This document shows positions 52,320-64,000 of a stretch of DNA of 64,000 nucleotides, piece by piece (the first letter of the stretch is position 1; each line of letters begins with the position of its first letter). A program made the position numbers and the translations under genes. Under the pieces are notes generated by a model. That model had not been told where the DNA came from and did not search any database. It saw only the letters and a program-made list of their open reading frames with translations. This DNA is from Mucilaginibacter sp. SJ (lineage in GTDB: Bacteria > Bacteroidota > Bacteroidia > Sphingobacteriales > Sphingobacteriaceae), in NCBI RefSeq assembly GCF_028993635.1, contig NZ_CP118631.1, forward strand, positions 3,410,001-3,474,000, written 5' to 3'.

Positions 52320-52676
52320 TTGTCATCAGCCCACGAAACCCTTGTCCATTTAATCTTACCAAAAGGCCTTTTAGACTATTTTGAACTTACCGATGTCCGT
52401 TCATCAGAGAATGGAGCGTTGAACATTTATCTGGAGGAGAAGAACCTTGCTCCATCAGGTTATGATAAGTCACAGTTAGAGTCAAAAGGCTTTTTACCAG
52501 AGACAGCTATTCAGGATTTTCCTATCCGCGGCCATAAAGTAGCCTTATGTATAAAAAGGCGCAGATGGGAAGTTAAAGCGAGTGGTGAGCTTATCACAAG
52601 AGACTGGGATTTAGTAAGAAAAGGGGCGCGAATGACAACGGAATTCGGCACTTTTTTAAAAGGAATATTTGGATAA
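52320..52676 (+). CDS. ISAon1-type transposase, N-terminal region protein
   Basis: The 118-residue protein carries the DNA-binding start of the transposase. It has helix-rich first 35 residues and then the segment GFLPETAIQDFPIRGHKVALCIKRRRWEVK, typical of the N-terminal part in this IS group. The gene overlaps the main transposase ORF by 8 bp. The next frame is +1 relative to this one and opens only at 52660, so the two must be joined by a shift within 17 nt or be translated separately. A start at 52320 has no strong ribosome-binding sequence. Confidence 0.8.
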   Translation: MSSAHETLVHLILPKGLLDYFELTDVRSSENGALNIYLEEKNLAPSGYDKSQLESKGFLPETAIQDFPIRGHKVALCIKRRRWEVKASGELITRDWDLVRKGARMTTEFGTFLKGIFG

Positions 52677-53652
52677 TCACCCGATCAGCAGCCATTTATT
52701 AGGCCGGTTATACCAGGTAGATGGCAAGCAGCTCGGTCAGCAATACAAAGATCACCTAAGTGATTTTCATAGCTGGAGCCAAAAGGACCATGCGGAAGAC
52801 CTGATGCTGTTTGCAGATAACACAGGCCCTTATCTGAGTATAGATGAAACCGCGTTAAGCAATGGGGAACTCTATACCATTGTTACCAACAAACAAGCCA
52901 AAGGGAATAAAAAAGCCATAGTGGCGATGATCAAAGGCACACAGTCTGAACAAATCATCGCTGTACTGGAGAAAATACCCTTAAGGTCAAGGAATAAAGT
53001 AAAGGAGGTAACGATGGACATGGCGGCAAACATGATCAAAGCTATACGCAGATGTTTTAGCAATGCTGTGCGGGTCGTGGACCGATTCCATGTACAAAAG
53101 CTGGCTTATGACGCTGTTCAGGAAGCAAGAATAAAATATCGCTGGGAAGCTCTTGATGCGGAAAGTAAGCTGATTGAACAGGCCCGGAAAAACAAACAAT
53201 CCTATCAGCCCGAAGTGCTCAGTAATGGCGATACTTTAAAACAATTACTCGCCGGAAGCAGATACTTGCTGTTCAAGCATCGATCTAAATGGACGCTATC
53301 ACAAAAGGAAAGGGCTGATCTGCTTTTTTCAAGATATCCGGAACTGCTCAAAGCTTATAATCTTGCTATCAGCTTAGGTAATATATTCACTAATTGTAAA
53401 ACCAAAGTGATCGCCTTTAAAAAACTGGCTATATGGTATAATGAGGTGGAAGACTCTGGTATTAATGCTTTTAAAACCGTTGCAAGGTCCGTTCAGCAAC
53501 ATTATGAATCTATCTTGAACTTCTTCGATAACAGAAGTACAAACGCATCTGCAGAATCTTTCAATGCTAAAGTTAAAGCTTTCAGAGCTACTCTCAGAGG
53601 TCTAAGAGATACTTCATTCTTTCTATTCAGACTTGCTAAAATCTATGCTTAA
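52669..53652 (+). CDS. ISL3/ISAon1-type DDE transposase
   Basis: The 327-residue protein contains the catalytic domain of ISL3-type transposases. The first aspartate is in LSIDETALS, the second probably in VVDRFHVQKLAYDAV, and the glutamate in NASAESFNAKVKAFRATLRG. The start TTG at 52669 is preceded at 4 nt by AAGGA, which could permit re-initiation after the upstream ORF. The reading frame is intact, so the element may be active. It ends just before the right inverted repeat. Confidence 0.88.
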   Translation: MDNHPISSHLLGRLYQVDGKQLGQQYKDHLSDFHSWSQKDHAEDLMLFADNTGPYLSIDETALSNGELYTIVTNKQAKGNKKAIVAMIKGTQSEQIIAVLEKIPLRSRNKVKEVTMDMAANMIKAIRRCFSNAVRVVDRFHVQKLAYDAVQEARIKYRWEALDAESKLIEQARKNKQSYQPEVLSNGDTLKQLLAGSRYLLFKHRSKWTLSQKERADLLFSRYPELLKAYNLAISLGNIFTNCKTKVIAFKKLAIWYNEVEDSGINAFKTVARSVQQHYESILNFFDNRSTNASAESFNAKVKAFRATLRGLRDTSFFLFRLAKIYA

Positions 53653-53732
53653 ACTTTCATCCCCCCAACTTTTCCCCTTGATCCGCGAATAGTAGCGTGG
53701 CAGGACAGACAGGCTACTGAAAAGCCTATCAA

Positions 53733-53771
53733 CGCAAAAAGCCTTAGTGATTAGCTAAGGCTTTTGCATTT
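53733..53771 (-). terminator. Terminator of the rRNA operon
   Basis: GCAAAAAGCCTTAG pairs with CTAAGGCTTTTGC around a short loop, with a T-tract in the minus direction. It lies 24 bp beyond the end of 5S rRNA. Confidence 0.85.
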
Positions 53772-53794
53772 GTAGCACTATTGAAAGTGATAAA

Positions 53795-53905
53795 GGGTGG
53801 CACCGACCTACTCTCCCACGTTTTACCGCAGTACCATCGGCTCTGGCGGGCTTGACTTCTCTGTTCGGAATGGGAAGAGGTAGACACCGCCGATATAGGC
53901 ACCTG
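53795..53905 (-). rRNA. rrf: 5S ribosomal RNA
   Basis: On the minus strand the sequence starts near GGTGCCTATATCGGCGGTG and ends near GGTCGGTGCCACCC, pairing as helix I. Internal motifs CCCATTCCGAACAG and ACGTGGGAGAGTAGG are the 5S signature. Length is about 111 nt; ends are good to within a few bases. Confidence 0.93.
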
Positions 53906-54147
53906 AATTTCTTTTGAGCTTAATGCTCAAGGCTGAAAGCTCAAAGCTTTTTTGCCAATTCTTTTATTATTTTATTTGTTTCGCATCCCCGCTTTAAGCT
54001 TTACGCCTTTAGCTTTTTGCTCAACAATGACATATTATTGAAAGAAGTGATTGAAGTTAAGAGAAAACAACAGATCATTGTTATTTATCTGTTTTTTTCG
54101 CGGATCAGAGGTAGCGACTAATCTCTTAATCTCTAACCTCTGATCTC
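53906..54147. repeat. 23S-5S spacer with degenerate repeats
   Basis: Variants of GCTTAAAGCTCAAAGCT lie at 53918-54010 and of ATCTCTAACCTCTGATCTCT at 54104-54150. No gene is present. These low-complexity units lie within the transcribed rRNA spacer. Confidence 0.5.
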
Positions 54148-57033
<2,886 letters not shown>

Positions 57034-57069
57034 CTCTTGCGCCTTTTGCGCCGCAAGGTATGTCTTTAT

Positions 57070-57170
57070 TTTAGTTAGTTGATTCGTTCATTTGTTCACT
57101 CGTTCATTTGTCCAAGCAGTATTGCTACCAATGAACTAATTTACTAATGAACCATTGAACTGAAAAAACT
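57070..57170. repeat. 23S-tRNA spacer with degenerate repeats
   Basis: Variants of GTTCATTTGTTCACTC and its complement GAACTAATTTACTAATGAAC are repeated. They lie in the spacer between 23S and tRNA-Ala. Confidence 0.5.
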
Positions 57171-57278
57171 TCCTATCTGTTGTTTTCTCTTGTTTTCAAT
57201 TACTTCTTCCAATATGTCAAAGAACGTTAGTTTTCATCTGTAGCGTAACCTATATTATAGTTACTGTAGAATACTTGG

Positions 57279-57352
57279 TGGAGAATAACGGATTCGAACC
57301 GTTGACCCCCTGCGTGCAAGGCAGGTGCTCTAGCCAGCTGAGCTAATCCCCC
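57279..57352 (-). tRNA. tRNA-Ala (anticodon TGC)
   Basis: A full cloverleaf can be drawn: acceptor GGGGGAT with ATTCTCC, D arm GCTC/GAGC, anticodon loop CTTGCAC, T arm with TTCGAAT. CCA seems encoded at 57278-57276. It is the usual second tRNA in the rRNA spacer. Confidence 0.95.
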
Positions 57353-57354
57353 GA

Positions 57355-57447
57355 AGGATGCGATCAATTAGTGATTTAGTGATTTTTTGAATTAGTGATC
57401 CTTTTCAATTCACTAACTCACTCATTCTCTAATTCGCTAATTGCCTC
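57355..57447. repeat. tRNA-tRNA spacer with degenerate TTAGTGAT repeats
   Basis: Variants of TTAGTGAT, AATTAGTGATC and AATTCACTAA lie between tRNA-Ala and tRNA-Ile. It is another low-complexity spacer. Confidence 0.5.
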
Positions 57448-57450
57448 TTG

Positions 57451-57525
57451 TAGTCCCGAGCAGATTTGAACTGCTGACCCCTACATTATCAGTGTAGTGC
57501 TCTAACCAAGCTGAGCTACAGGACT
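57451..57525 (-). tRNA. tRNA-Ile (anticodon GAT)
   Basis: 75 nt: acceptor AGTCCTG with CGGGACT, D arm GCTC/GAGC, anticodon loop CTGATAA, T arm TTCAAAT. The discriminator is A; CCA is not encoded. It is the first tRNA of the rRNA spacer. Confidence 0.95.
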
Positions 57526-57528
57526 ATT

Positions 57529-57600
57529 TGTTTTTAGTTGCAGTTATCAGTTGCAGTTTGCAGGACTTTTCTGCCTACTGCTGCTGCCACTGCTTACTGC
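57529..57600. repeat. tRNA-Ile-16S spacer with CAGTTGCAGTTTGCAG units
   Basis: Direct variants of CAGTTGCAGT and of CTGCTGCCACTGCTTACTGCCA fill the start of the spacer. The rest up to 57737 is not recognisable. Confidence 0.45.
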
Positions 57601-57737
57601 CACTTGTCCTGTGCCTACTTTCGTTTGCACATTCCACAGATGGCTTCATCTTCTGGGTTTCCTTTTGTCTTTTTGTTTGTGTTTTAAGAAATTATCATGT
57701 AGCGAACAGTTCCGAGTCACTCAGAGATACTGCTCCA

Positions 57738-59258
<1,521 letters not shown>

Positions 59259-59589
59259 TAAAATGTTTTGTTTAACCACTGACCCTATTATTAATTAATA
59301 GAATCTGTATTATATATCTTTATACAGTCTCTCTTCTTTTTTTGTAACTCTTCAATCTCCCTTCGCCTTAGCTTTGGTTGATCTCCCGTTACGCTACATG
59401 ATTTCCATTTCTTAAAAGAACTTCCTCGCTTCCCTATCCAGTTCAGCTATTATGTTGTCGCAATTTACATCGCTTAACTTGTCAGTTTGTTTCCCCGAAA
59501 ATCGCTTTCGGCTCTCTTGATTCCGATGGCCTAAAACCCTCATCCTCTTTTCTTTAGAAGCTTTTAAACTTCTCTCCCGCTTGGGGCTG

Positions 59590-59619
59590 CAAAGGTAGAA
59601 ACCTTTTCTTTATTTCCAA
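59590..59619 (-). promoter_or_regulatory. rRNA promoter P1 (closest to 16S)
   Basis: On the minus strand: TTG at 59619-59617, a 19-bp spacer and TACCTTTG at 59597-59590, followed by CAGCCCC. The predicted transcript starts about 325 nt before 16S. Confidence 0.75.
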
Positions 59620-59689
59620 AACTTTTTTTTATTTATTTTTTAAAGTTTCAGCCCCGCTTCCCTCTCGTCTTTTCCTCATTTGCGGGCTG

Positions 59690-59720
59690 CAAAGGTGTGG
59701 ATTTTTTTTCATTCCCACAA
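59690..59720 (-). promoter_or_regulatory. rRNA promoter P2
   Basis: TTG at 59720-59718, a 20-bp spacer and CACCTTTG at 59697-59690 (one mismatch from TAnnTTTG), followed by CAGCCCGC. It lies 100 bp upstream of P1. Confidence 0.65.
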
Positions 59721-59803
59721 AAAAGATTTTAATCTTTTTTTCCTTTACTTTTCTATCCTTTTAATGTACTAACCCGCTAACTCATTTCCTCGTTTGCGGG
59801 CTG

Positions 59804-59833
59804 CAAAGGTAGCCACTTTTATGCCCTCTCCAA
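59804..59833 (-). promoter_or_regulatory. rRNA promoter P3 (distal)
   Basis: TTG at 59833-59831, a 19-bp spacer and TACCTTTG at 59811-59804, followed by CAGCCCGC. It lies 114 bp upstream of P2. All three promoters share the -7 and the initiation sequence GCAGCCC. Confidence 0.75.
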
Positions 59834-59925
59834 ATTATTTCTACCTATTTTCTCCTATCTTCCTATAACTCCCTATTCTTCAATAAGAAAAAGTTATACA
59901 AGCCTCGAAAACCAGCGTTAGGGAT

Positions 59926-60005
59926 AGCAGCGGGTACCGGCCAACGAGCGCAAAGCCTGCAGGCGTATGAGCGAATAGCCCGGCCGAAGGCAACGCCCTC
60001 ATTCA
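59926..60005. repeat. Copy of the 85-bp dispersed repeat, reversed
   Basis: The reverse complement of the repeat at 11344-11432. It begins GCGTTAGGGATAGCAGCGGG and ends GGCAACGCCC. It lies upstream of the rRNA promoters, in the gap 59834-60256, whose rest shows no gene. Confidence 0.6.
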
Positions 60006-60256
60006 ACTTGCTGTTTTGAGCACACAATTAATACTTACAAAAATCACGAGTCATCAACATCCGGGCTATAGATAACTTATCCAGTTGCAAACCTCCACTA
60101 TATACTTAGGAAGACAACCGCCGGAAACTCTGCCAACGATGACTTGTCTACCTCCGGCATACTATTTCTCTAACTTTTCATTTACAATGCCTAAAACGAT
60201 TTATAGAAATCTATATTTGTTAAACAACCAATTCAAAACACAACGCATCTTATATA

Positions 60257-61972
60257 ATGGAGGAAAAACCGCTGCGGAGCCGGCAATGGTTTGGTAAAAA
60301 AGGCAAGGATGGCTTCATATACCGCGCCTGGATGAAAAACCAGGGCATCCCGGCACATCAGTTGCAGGGGAAGCCGGTGATCGGCATCTGCAATACATGG
60401 TCGGAGCTTACACCCTGCAATGCCCATTTCCGGGAATTAGCCCAATCTGTAAAAAACGGCATTTATGAAGCCGGTGGATATCCCGTTGAATTCCCGGTGA
60501 TGTCATTAGGCGAAACTTTGGTTAAACCTACTGCCATGCTATACCGAAACCTGGTAAGTATGGATGTGGAAGAGAGTATCCGCGCAAATCCGCTTGATGG
60601 CGTGGTGCTGCTTTGCGGCTGTGATAAAACCACGCCTGCACTGGTAATGGGAGCCTGCAGCGTAAATATTCCAACCATAGTAGTATCGGGCGGGGCTATG
60701 TTAACAGGGAAATACCGGGGCCGGGATATCGGCACATCGGATATCTGGCGTTTTTTCGCCGATCATCAAACCGGGCAAATGAACGATGAAGACCTTTATA
60801 CTGCCGAAGCCTGCATGGCCCGGAGCCAGGGACATTGTGCAGTAATGGGCACGGCATCAACCATGGCTTGCATGGTTGAATCACTGGGGCTTTCACTGGC
60901 CGAGAACGCTGCTATCCCTGCGGCCGACTCTCGTCGTAAAGTATTGGCGCACCTATCAGGCAATCGCATTGTTGATATGGTGCATGAAGATCTGAAACCT
61001 TCAGACATCCTGACCCGGCAGGCTTTTGAAAATGCCATCACCGTTAATGCGGCTATTGGCGGCTCTACCAATTTTATTATTCACCTGCTGGCCATAGCGG
61101 GCCGGATCGGGGTTGATTTAAATATGGACGATTTCAATACTTCGGCCCGTAAAATACCGCTGCTGGCCAATCTACAGCCGTCTGGTAAATATTTTATGGA
61201 GGACTTTTATTATGCAGGAGGTTTGCCGGCCTTAATGAAAGAACTTCATGAGCAATTAAACAGCGATACTATAACCGTAAGCGGGCATCCCATCTTACGC
61301 AACTATGAAAACAGCGAATGTTTTAACCGTGAGCTAATAGCATCTGTTGATAATCCCTTTAACCCGGCAGCGGGCATTACCGTACTAAAAGGTAACCTTT
61401 GCCAAAACGGGGCGGTGATCAAGCCATCGGCGGCAAGCCCCCATTTACTGCAGCATACCGGTAAGGCCGTGGTATTTGAAAATATAGAGGATTTTAACCA
61501 TCGTATCAATGATCCGGAACTTGATGTGGATAAAGACAGCATGCTGGTATTAAAAAATGCAGGACCAAAAGGCTACCCCGGTATGCCCGAAGTTGGCAAC
61601 ATGCTTATTCCTAAAAAATTGGCGGATCAGGGTATTACCGATATGGTACGCATCTCGGACGGGCGGATGAGCGGTACCGGCTTTGGCACGGTAATACTGC
61701 ATGTATCGCCCGAAGCTGCAATCGGGGGAACATTGGCTATAGTACAGGATGGCGATATAATTAAACTTGATGTACCCGCCGGTACACTGCACCTTGAGGT
61801 TAGTGATGAAGAAATTGCCGAAAGAAAATCAAAGCTGGCATTAAATAACAATATCAGCAAACGCGGATATACTTATTTATACCAAACGCATGTAGAGCAA
61901 GCACATCTGGGGGCTGATCTTGATTTTTTAAGAGGGAGCTCGGGGAGTGAGGTTTTGAGGGATTCGCATTGA
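60257..61972 (+). CDS. IlvD/Edd-family dehydratase, probably sugar-acid dehydratase
   Basis: Iron-sulfur dehydratase that converts a dihydroxy acid to a 2-keto acid. The 571-residue protein has candidate cluster cysteines in GICNTWSELTPCN, LLCGCDKTTPA and the later GTASTMACM. The N-terminus RSRQWFGKKGKDGFIYRAWMKNQGIP is typical of the pentonate/L-arabinonate dehydratase branch rather than of branched-chain IlvD. An SDR dehydrogenase gene 285 bp downstream supports a sugar-acid pathway. TATATTTG at 60212-60219 may be its -7 element. True IlvD activity cannot be ruled out. Confidence 0.88.
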   Translation: MEEKPLRSRQWFGKKGKDGFIYRAWMKNQGIPAHQLQGKPVIGICNTWSELTPCNAHFRELAQSVKNGIYEAGGYPVEFPVMSLGETLVKPTAMLYRNLVSMDVEESIRANPLDGVVLLCGCDKTTPALVMGACSVNIPTIVVSGGAMLTGKYRGRDIGTSDIWRFFADHQTGQMNDEDLYTAEACMARSQGHCAVMGTASTMACMVESLGLSLAENAAIPAADSRRKVLAHLSGNRIVDMVHEDLKPSDILTRQAFENAITVNAAIGGSTNFIIHLLAIAGRIGVDLNMDDFNTSARKIPLLANLQPSGKYFMEDFYYAGGLPALMKELHEQLNSDTITVSGHPILRNYENSECFNRELIASVDNPFNPAAGITVLKGNLCQNGAVIKPSAASPHLLQHTGKAVVFENIEDFNHRINDPELDVDKDSMLVLKNAGPKGYPGMPEVGNMLIPKKLADQGITDMVRISDGRMSGTGFGTVILHVSPEAAIGGTLAIVQDGDIIKLDVPAGTLHLEVSDEEIAERKSKLALNNNISKRGYTYLYQTHVEQAHLGADLDFLRGSSGSEVLRDSH

Positions 61973-62040
61973 GAGAGACAAAATAACAAATAAGCTTTGA
62001 GCGAGGGCTTGTCAGTCTGAGTGTTTAAATCCAGCGGCCT

Positions 62041-62222
62041 CTGAAGGGGAAATGACAAAAGAGGGCCTGTCAGTCTGAGCCTGTCGAAGACTCGTGCGGA
62101 GAGGCCTGCCCGCCATACTTCGACGAGCTCAGTATGACACCCGTTTGAAGTTGTCATGGGTAGCCTGTCGGAGACTCGCGCGCAGAGGCCCGCCCACCAT
62201 GCTTCGACATGCTCAGCATGAC
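62041..62222. repeat. Dispersed repeat, two tandem copies
   Basis: The first copy (62041-62140) matches 49140-49250. A second, shorter copy (about 62160-62222) has GTCGGAGACTCGCGCGCAGAGGCCCGCCC-like sequence and CTCAGCATGACA at the end. They fill most of the gap between the dehydratase and SDR genes. Confidence 0.65.
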
Positions 62223-62257
62223 AGCCAGTAATTAGTTAACCAACCATCAACCTAAAA

Positions 62258-63025
62258 ATGATAACTGATAAATTTAACGGACAGGTAGCTGTAGTAACCG
62301 GTGCCGGGCAAGGGATAGGTTTTGAAATAGCTAAACAGCTAAGCCTTGCCGGTGCGGCTGTATTATTGAATGATTTGAGTGAGGAACTGGCTGTTCAGGC
62401 ATCCGATACCATTAACGGGCTCGGCGGTAATTGTTACCAGATAGCCGGTGATGCTTCGGACATTGATTTTATACAGCAAATGGTTGATGAAGCGGTACAG
62501 CGTTATGGCAAACTTACCATTGCCGTTGCCAATGCCGGGATCACTTTGTTTGGCGATTTTTTGAATTACCCCGCCCAATCACTGCAAAGTGTAATGAATG
62601 TTAATTTGCAGGGCAGTTTCTTTTTAGCGCAAAGGGCAGCCAGGCAAATTGTTAAACAAAAAAGCGGGGGCAGTATCCTGTTCATGTCCTCGGTTACGGG
62701 GCACCAAGCCCATCAGGACCTTGCCGCTTACGGTATGACTAAAGCAGCCCTCGAAATGCTGGCCAAAAGCCTGGTGGTTGAACTATCACAACATCAAATT
62801 ACCGTGAATACCGTGGCCCCCGGTGCCACCCTTACCGAGCGCACTATGGAAGATGCCGGGTATCAAAAAACCTGGGCCCGCATCACCCCCATGGGGCGTG
62901 CCGCAACTGTTGAAGATGTGGCAAACGCGGTGTTGTTTTTGGTTTCGCCAGATGCAAGGCACATTACCGGGCAAAATTTGGTAGTTGATGGCGGATGGAC
63001 GGCGGTTAGTACTTCTCCCTTTTAG
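62258..63025 (+). CDS. Short-chain dehydrogenase/reductase (SDR)
   Basis: NAD(P)-dependent oxidoreductase of 255 residues. The cofactor motif is TGAGQGIG (about residues 14-21), the NAG motif is in VANAGIT, the catalytic serine in FMSSVTG and the catalytic pair in AYGMTKAA (Y-x-x-x-K). The C-terminus ITGQNLVVDGGW is classical. It resembles sugar or 3-oxoacyl-type dehydrogenases. Its position behind a sugar-acid dehydratase suggests that it oxidises a sugar or sugar acid. Confidence 0.9.
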   Translation: MITDKFNGQVAVVTGAGQGIGFEIAKQLSLAGAAVLLNDLSEELAVQASDTINGLGGNCYQIAGDASDIDFIQQMVDEAVQRYGKLTIAVANAGITLFGDFLNYPAQSLQSVMNVNLQGSFFLAQRAARQIVKQKSGGSILFMSSVTGHQAHQDLAAYGMTKAALEMLAKSLVVELSQHQITVNTVAPGATLTERTMEDAGYQKTWARITPMGRAATVEDVANAVLFLVSPDARHITGQNLVVDGGWTAVSTSPF

Positions 63026-63040
63026 TGAATGGTTGATTAG

Positions 63041-63589
63041 GTGAGTGGTTTCATCTCTGTTAACAAAGCATTAACTGTTCCGGCCAGATTAATAAAATAT
63101 CCAACCAAAAGGATTTTCGGATTAAATTTGTTGGCAAAAACCTATCACACTAAGAAATTAGATCATTTAGACGCAGCGAAAATAAAATTCACAATCCGGC
63201 AGGGAACAAACCTTGATCCCCAAAACCTGAAGGAAACTATTGTTGAGGTATTAACTAACTCAGGTTATAAAGTTATTAGGGTTACCGATTCAATGATCAA
63301 GTTTGATGATACCGGGGATAATAGATGGAGTCTCAGAGGAGAAAAAGGATTTAAAATGATGCAAGAAGGCCAGTTTGAAATTTTGACATCAGAAAAAGGG
63401 GCAACAATTCAACTGACTTATTACTTTGATGTATTTTTTGAAATTATATTGTTATCCATCTGCTTGTTAGGCGCCATTTTTGGAGCACCACCTGCACTCT
63501 TTATAGGCTCTGCTCTCTTGATTCAATTCCTGTTAAAAATTAGTATGATAAAAGGTGTTGCTAACAGTATGCTTTTAGATATCCTTTAA
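63041..63589 (+). CDS. Membrane protein of unknown function
   Basis: The 182-residue frame starts at GTG 63041, as no ATG occurs early; the true start is uncertain. The first two thirds are soluble and mixed alpha/beta (NLKETIVEVLTNSGYKVIRVT, GQFEILTSEKGATIQLTYYF). Two membrane helices follow at about residues 132-170. It lies 15 bp behind the SDR gene but is more AT-rich than its neighbours. A long perfect hairpin follows. No family is recognised. Confidence 0.6.
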   Translation: MSGFISVNKALTVPARLIKYPTKRIFGLNLLAKTYHTKKLDHLDAAKIKFTIRQGTNLDPQNLKETIVEVLTNSGYKVIRVTDSMIKFDDTGDNRWSLRGEKGFKMMQEGQFEILTSEKGATIQLTYYFDVFFEIILLSICLLGAIFGAPPALFIGSALLIQFLLKISMIKGVANSMLLDIL

Positions 63590-63608
63590 TTAATATTGTA
63601 GCAAGAAC

Positions 63609-63641
63609 AGACTTGCGAAGTTTTGAAAACTTCGCAAGTCT
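63609..63641. terminator. Bidirectional terminator (perfect palindrome)
   Basis: AGACTTGCGAAGTTTT at 63609-63624 and its complement at 63626-63641 form a 16-bp stem around one base. It stands exactly between two convergent genes. Confidence 0.8.
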
Positions 63642-63643
63642 TA

Positions 63644-64000
63644 TCACAGTTCGAGGTTATTCAGCAGATAATCAAACGTAAACTTTGGTTCATAACCAAA
63701 ATATCGTTTAGCCTTATCGGTTACGTAAACCCTGTCGATACTTTTCGGAAATGTCCAGCCTTTTGATTGATAAATACTTTCTGCCTGCGGATAATGCTTT
63801 TTTATTACGTCGAGAGGATTATGTTTTAATTGTATAAGCTCATCCTTTTTAAAAGGAGAACTACTGATAATGTTAAAAATCTCGAATTCCGGGAAAGTTT
63901 GATCGAGGGCCAAACGTAATCCTTCGGCACCGTCACGTTCATCAAGGCCGCGATACAGGCGATGATTTAGTTTGAGGTTATCTGTTTCGGGCAGAAACCG
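63644..64000 (-). CDS. NAD-dependent epimerase/dehydratase-like protein, C-terminal part (start beyond window)
   Basis: The frame is open from the window edge to TAA at 63646-63644, giving the last 118 residues. The part RGLDERDGAEGLRLAL and FEIFNIISSSPF fits the C-terminal half of extended SDR nucleotide-sugar epimerases, with the family-end pattern RAKRYFGYEPKFTFDYL-like at the tail. The N-terminal cofactor motif lies outside the window. The TTG at 63913 is an internal leucine codon and not a start. Confidence 0.75.
   Translation of the reverse strand, partial: RFLPETDNLKLNHRLYRGLDERDGAEGLRLALDQTFPEFEIFNIISSSPFKKDELIQLKHNPLDVIKKHYPQAESIYQSKGWTFPKSIDRVYVTDKAKRYFGYEPKFTFDYLLNNLEL

Larger units (their letters stand above)
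52246..53684 (+). mobile_element. ISL3-type (ISAon1-like) insertion sequence, intact, with 8-bp target duplication
   Basis: The element is 1439 bp long. Imperfect terminal inverted repeats begin GGATCAAG at 52246 and end CTTGATCC at 53684, with about 22 of 28 positions matching inward. Both flanks carry the direct repeat GCGAATAG (52238-52245 and 53685-53692), the 8-bp duplication typical of ISL3-type elements. It carries an N-terminal-region ORF and a transposase ORF in the same direction. The duplication is perfect, so insertion is recent. Confidence 0.88.

Noticed and set aside
63644-63913. A separate 89-residue gene starting at 63913
   Set aside because: The frame is open to the window edge and the upstream residues continue the epimerase-like sequence, so it is the end of a longer gene.

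Overview
The window looks like chromosomal DNA of a Bacteroidota of the Sphingobacteriaceae, most likely Mucilaginibacter or a close relative. This is inferred from the gene set (DUF4270 lipoprotein, 29-residue AURKAIP1/COX24-like basic protein, CarB without a C-terminal regulatory domain, glycogen-synthase-like gene next to panC), from promoters of the Bacteroidota type (TTG, about 19-20 bp, TAnnTTTG), and from an rrn operon ordered 16S-Ile-Ala-23S-5S. No database search was possible.

Layout. 1-2.5 kb: pyruvate dehydrogenase E2 (cut by the window edge) and E1 alpha. 3-8.3 kb: NlpC/P60 peptidase, CapA-like lipoprotein, small membrane protein, SPFH protein, DUF922 protease-like protein and DNA polymerase IV. 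8.4-15.5 kb: FAD-dependent oxidoreductase, BstA/YfiT-like protein, NadR-kinase-like ATPase, and M28 and M61 peptidases. 15.6-16.3 kb: a HepT/MntA toxin-antitoxin pair whose hepT carries an in-frame amber codon. 16.8-23.4 kb: radA, a two-gene lipoprotein operon of unknown function, and several small unknown genes. 23.6-25.6 kb: a complete group II intron lying exactly behind the terminator of the RNase G gene. 25.6-30.7 kb: rng, COX24-like mini-gene, TPR protein, HU, mutY, ssb. 30.7-38.7 kb: exported and lipid-anchored proteins (DPP-IV-like peptidase, beta-lactamase-like hydrolase, NHL-repeat protein, DUF4920). 38.8-49.1 kb: carB, panD, panC, the glgA-like/DUF4270/glmS cluster and terC. 49.4-51.8 kb: a GH31 glycosidase. 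52.2-53.7 kb: an intact ISL3/ISAon1-like insertion sequence with 8-bp target duplication. 53.7-59.9 kb: one rRNA operon on the minus strand with three tandem promoters. 60.2-64 kb: sugar-acid dehydratase (IlvD/Edd family), SDR dehydrogenase, a membrane protein and the C-terminal part of an epimerase-like protein.

Functional groupings. Central metabolism (PDH, CarB, PanC/PanD, GlmS) is mixed with envelope functions. The dehydratase plus SDR suggests a small sugar-acid pathway. The glgA-like, DUF4270 and glmS genes share one promoter region, with a terminator before glmS.

The most unusual content is between genes. Several families of long hairpin elements recur, one element has about 36-bp terminal inverted repeats, and many intergenic gaps (including every spacer of the rRNA operon) hold short-unit degenerate repeats whose unit differs at each site. 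No CRISPR array, prophage or integrative element was seen.
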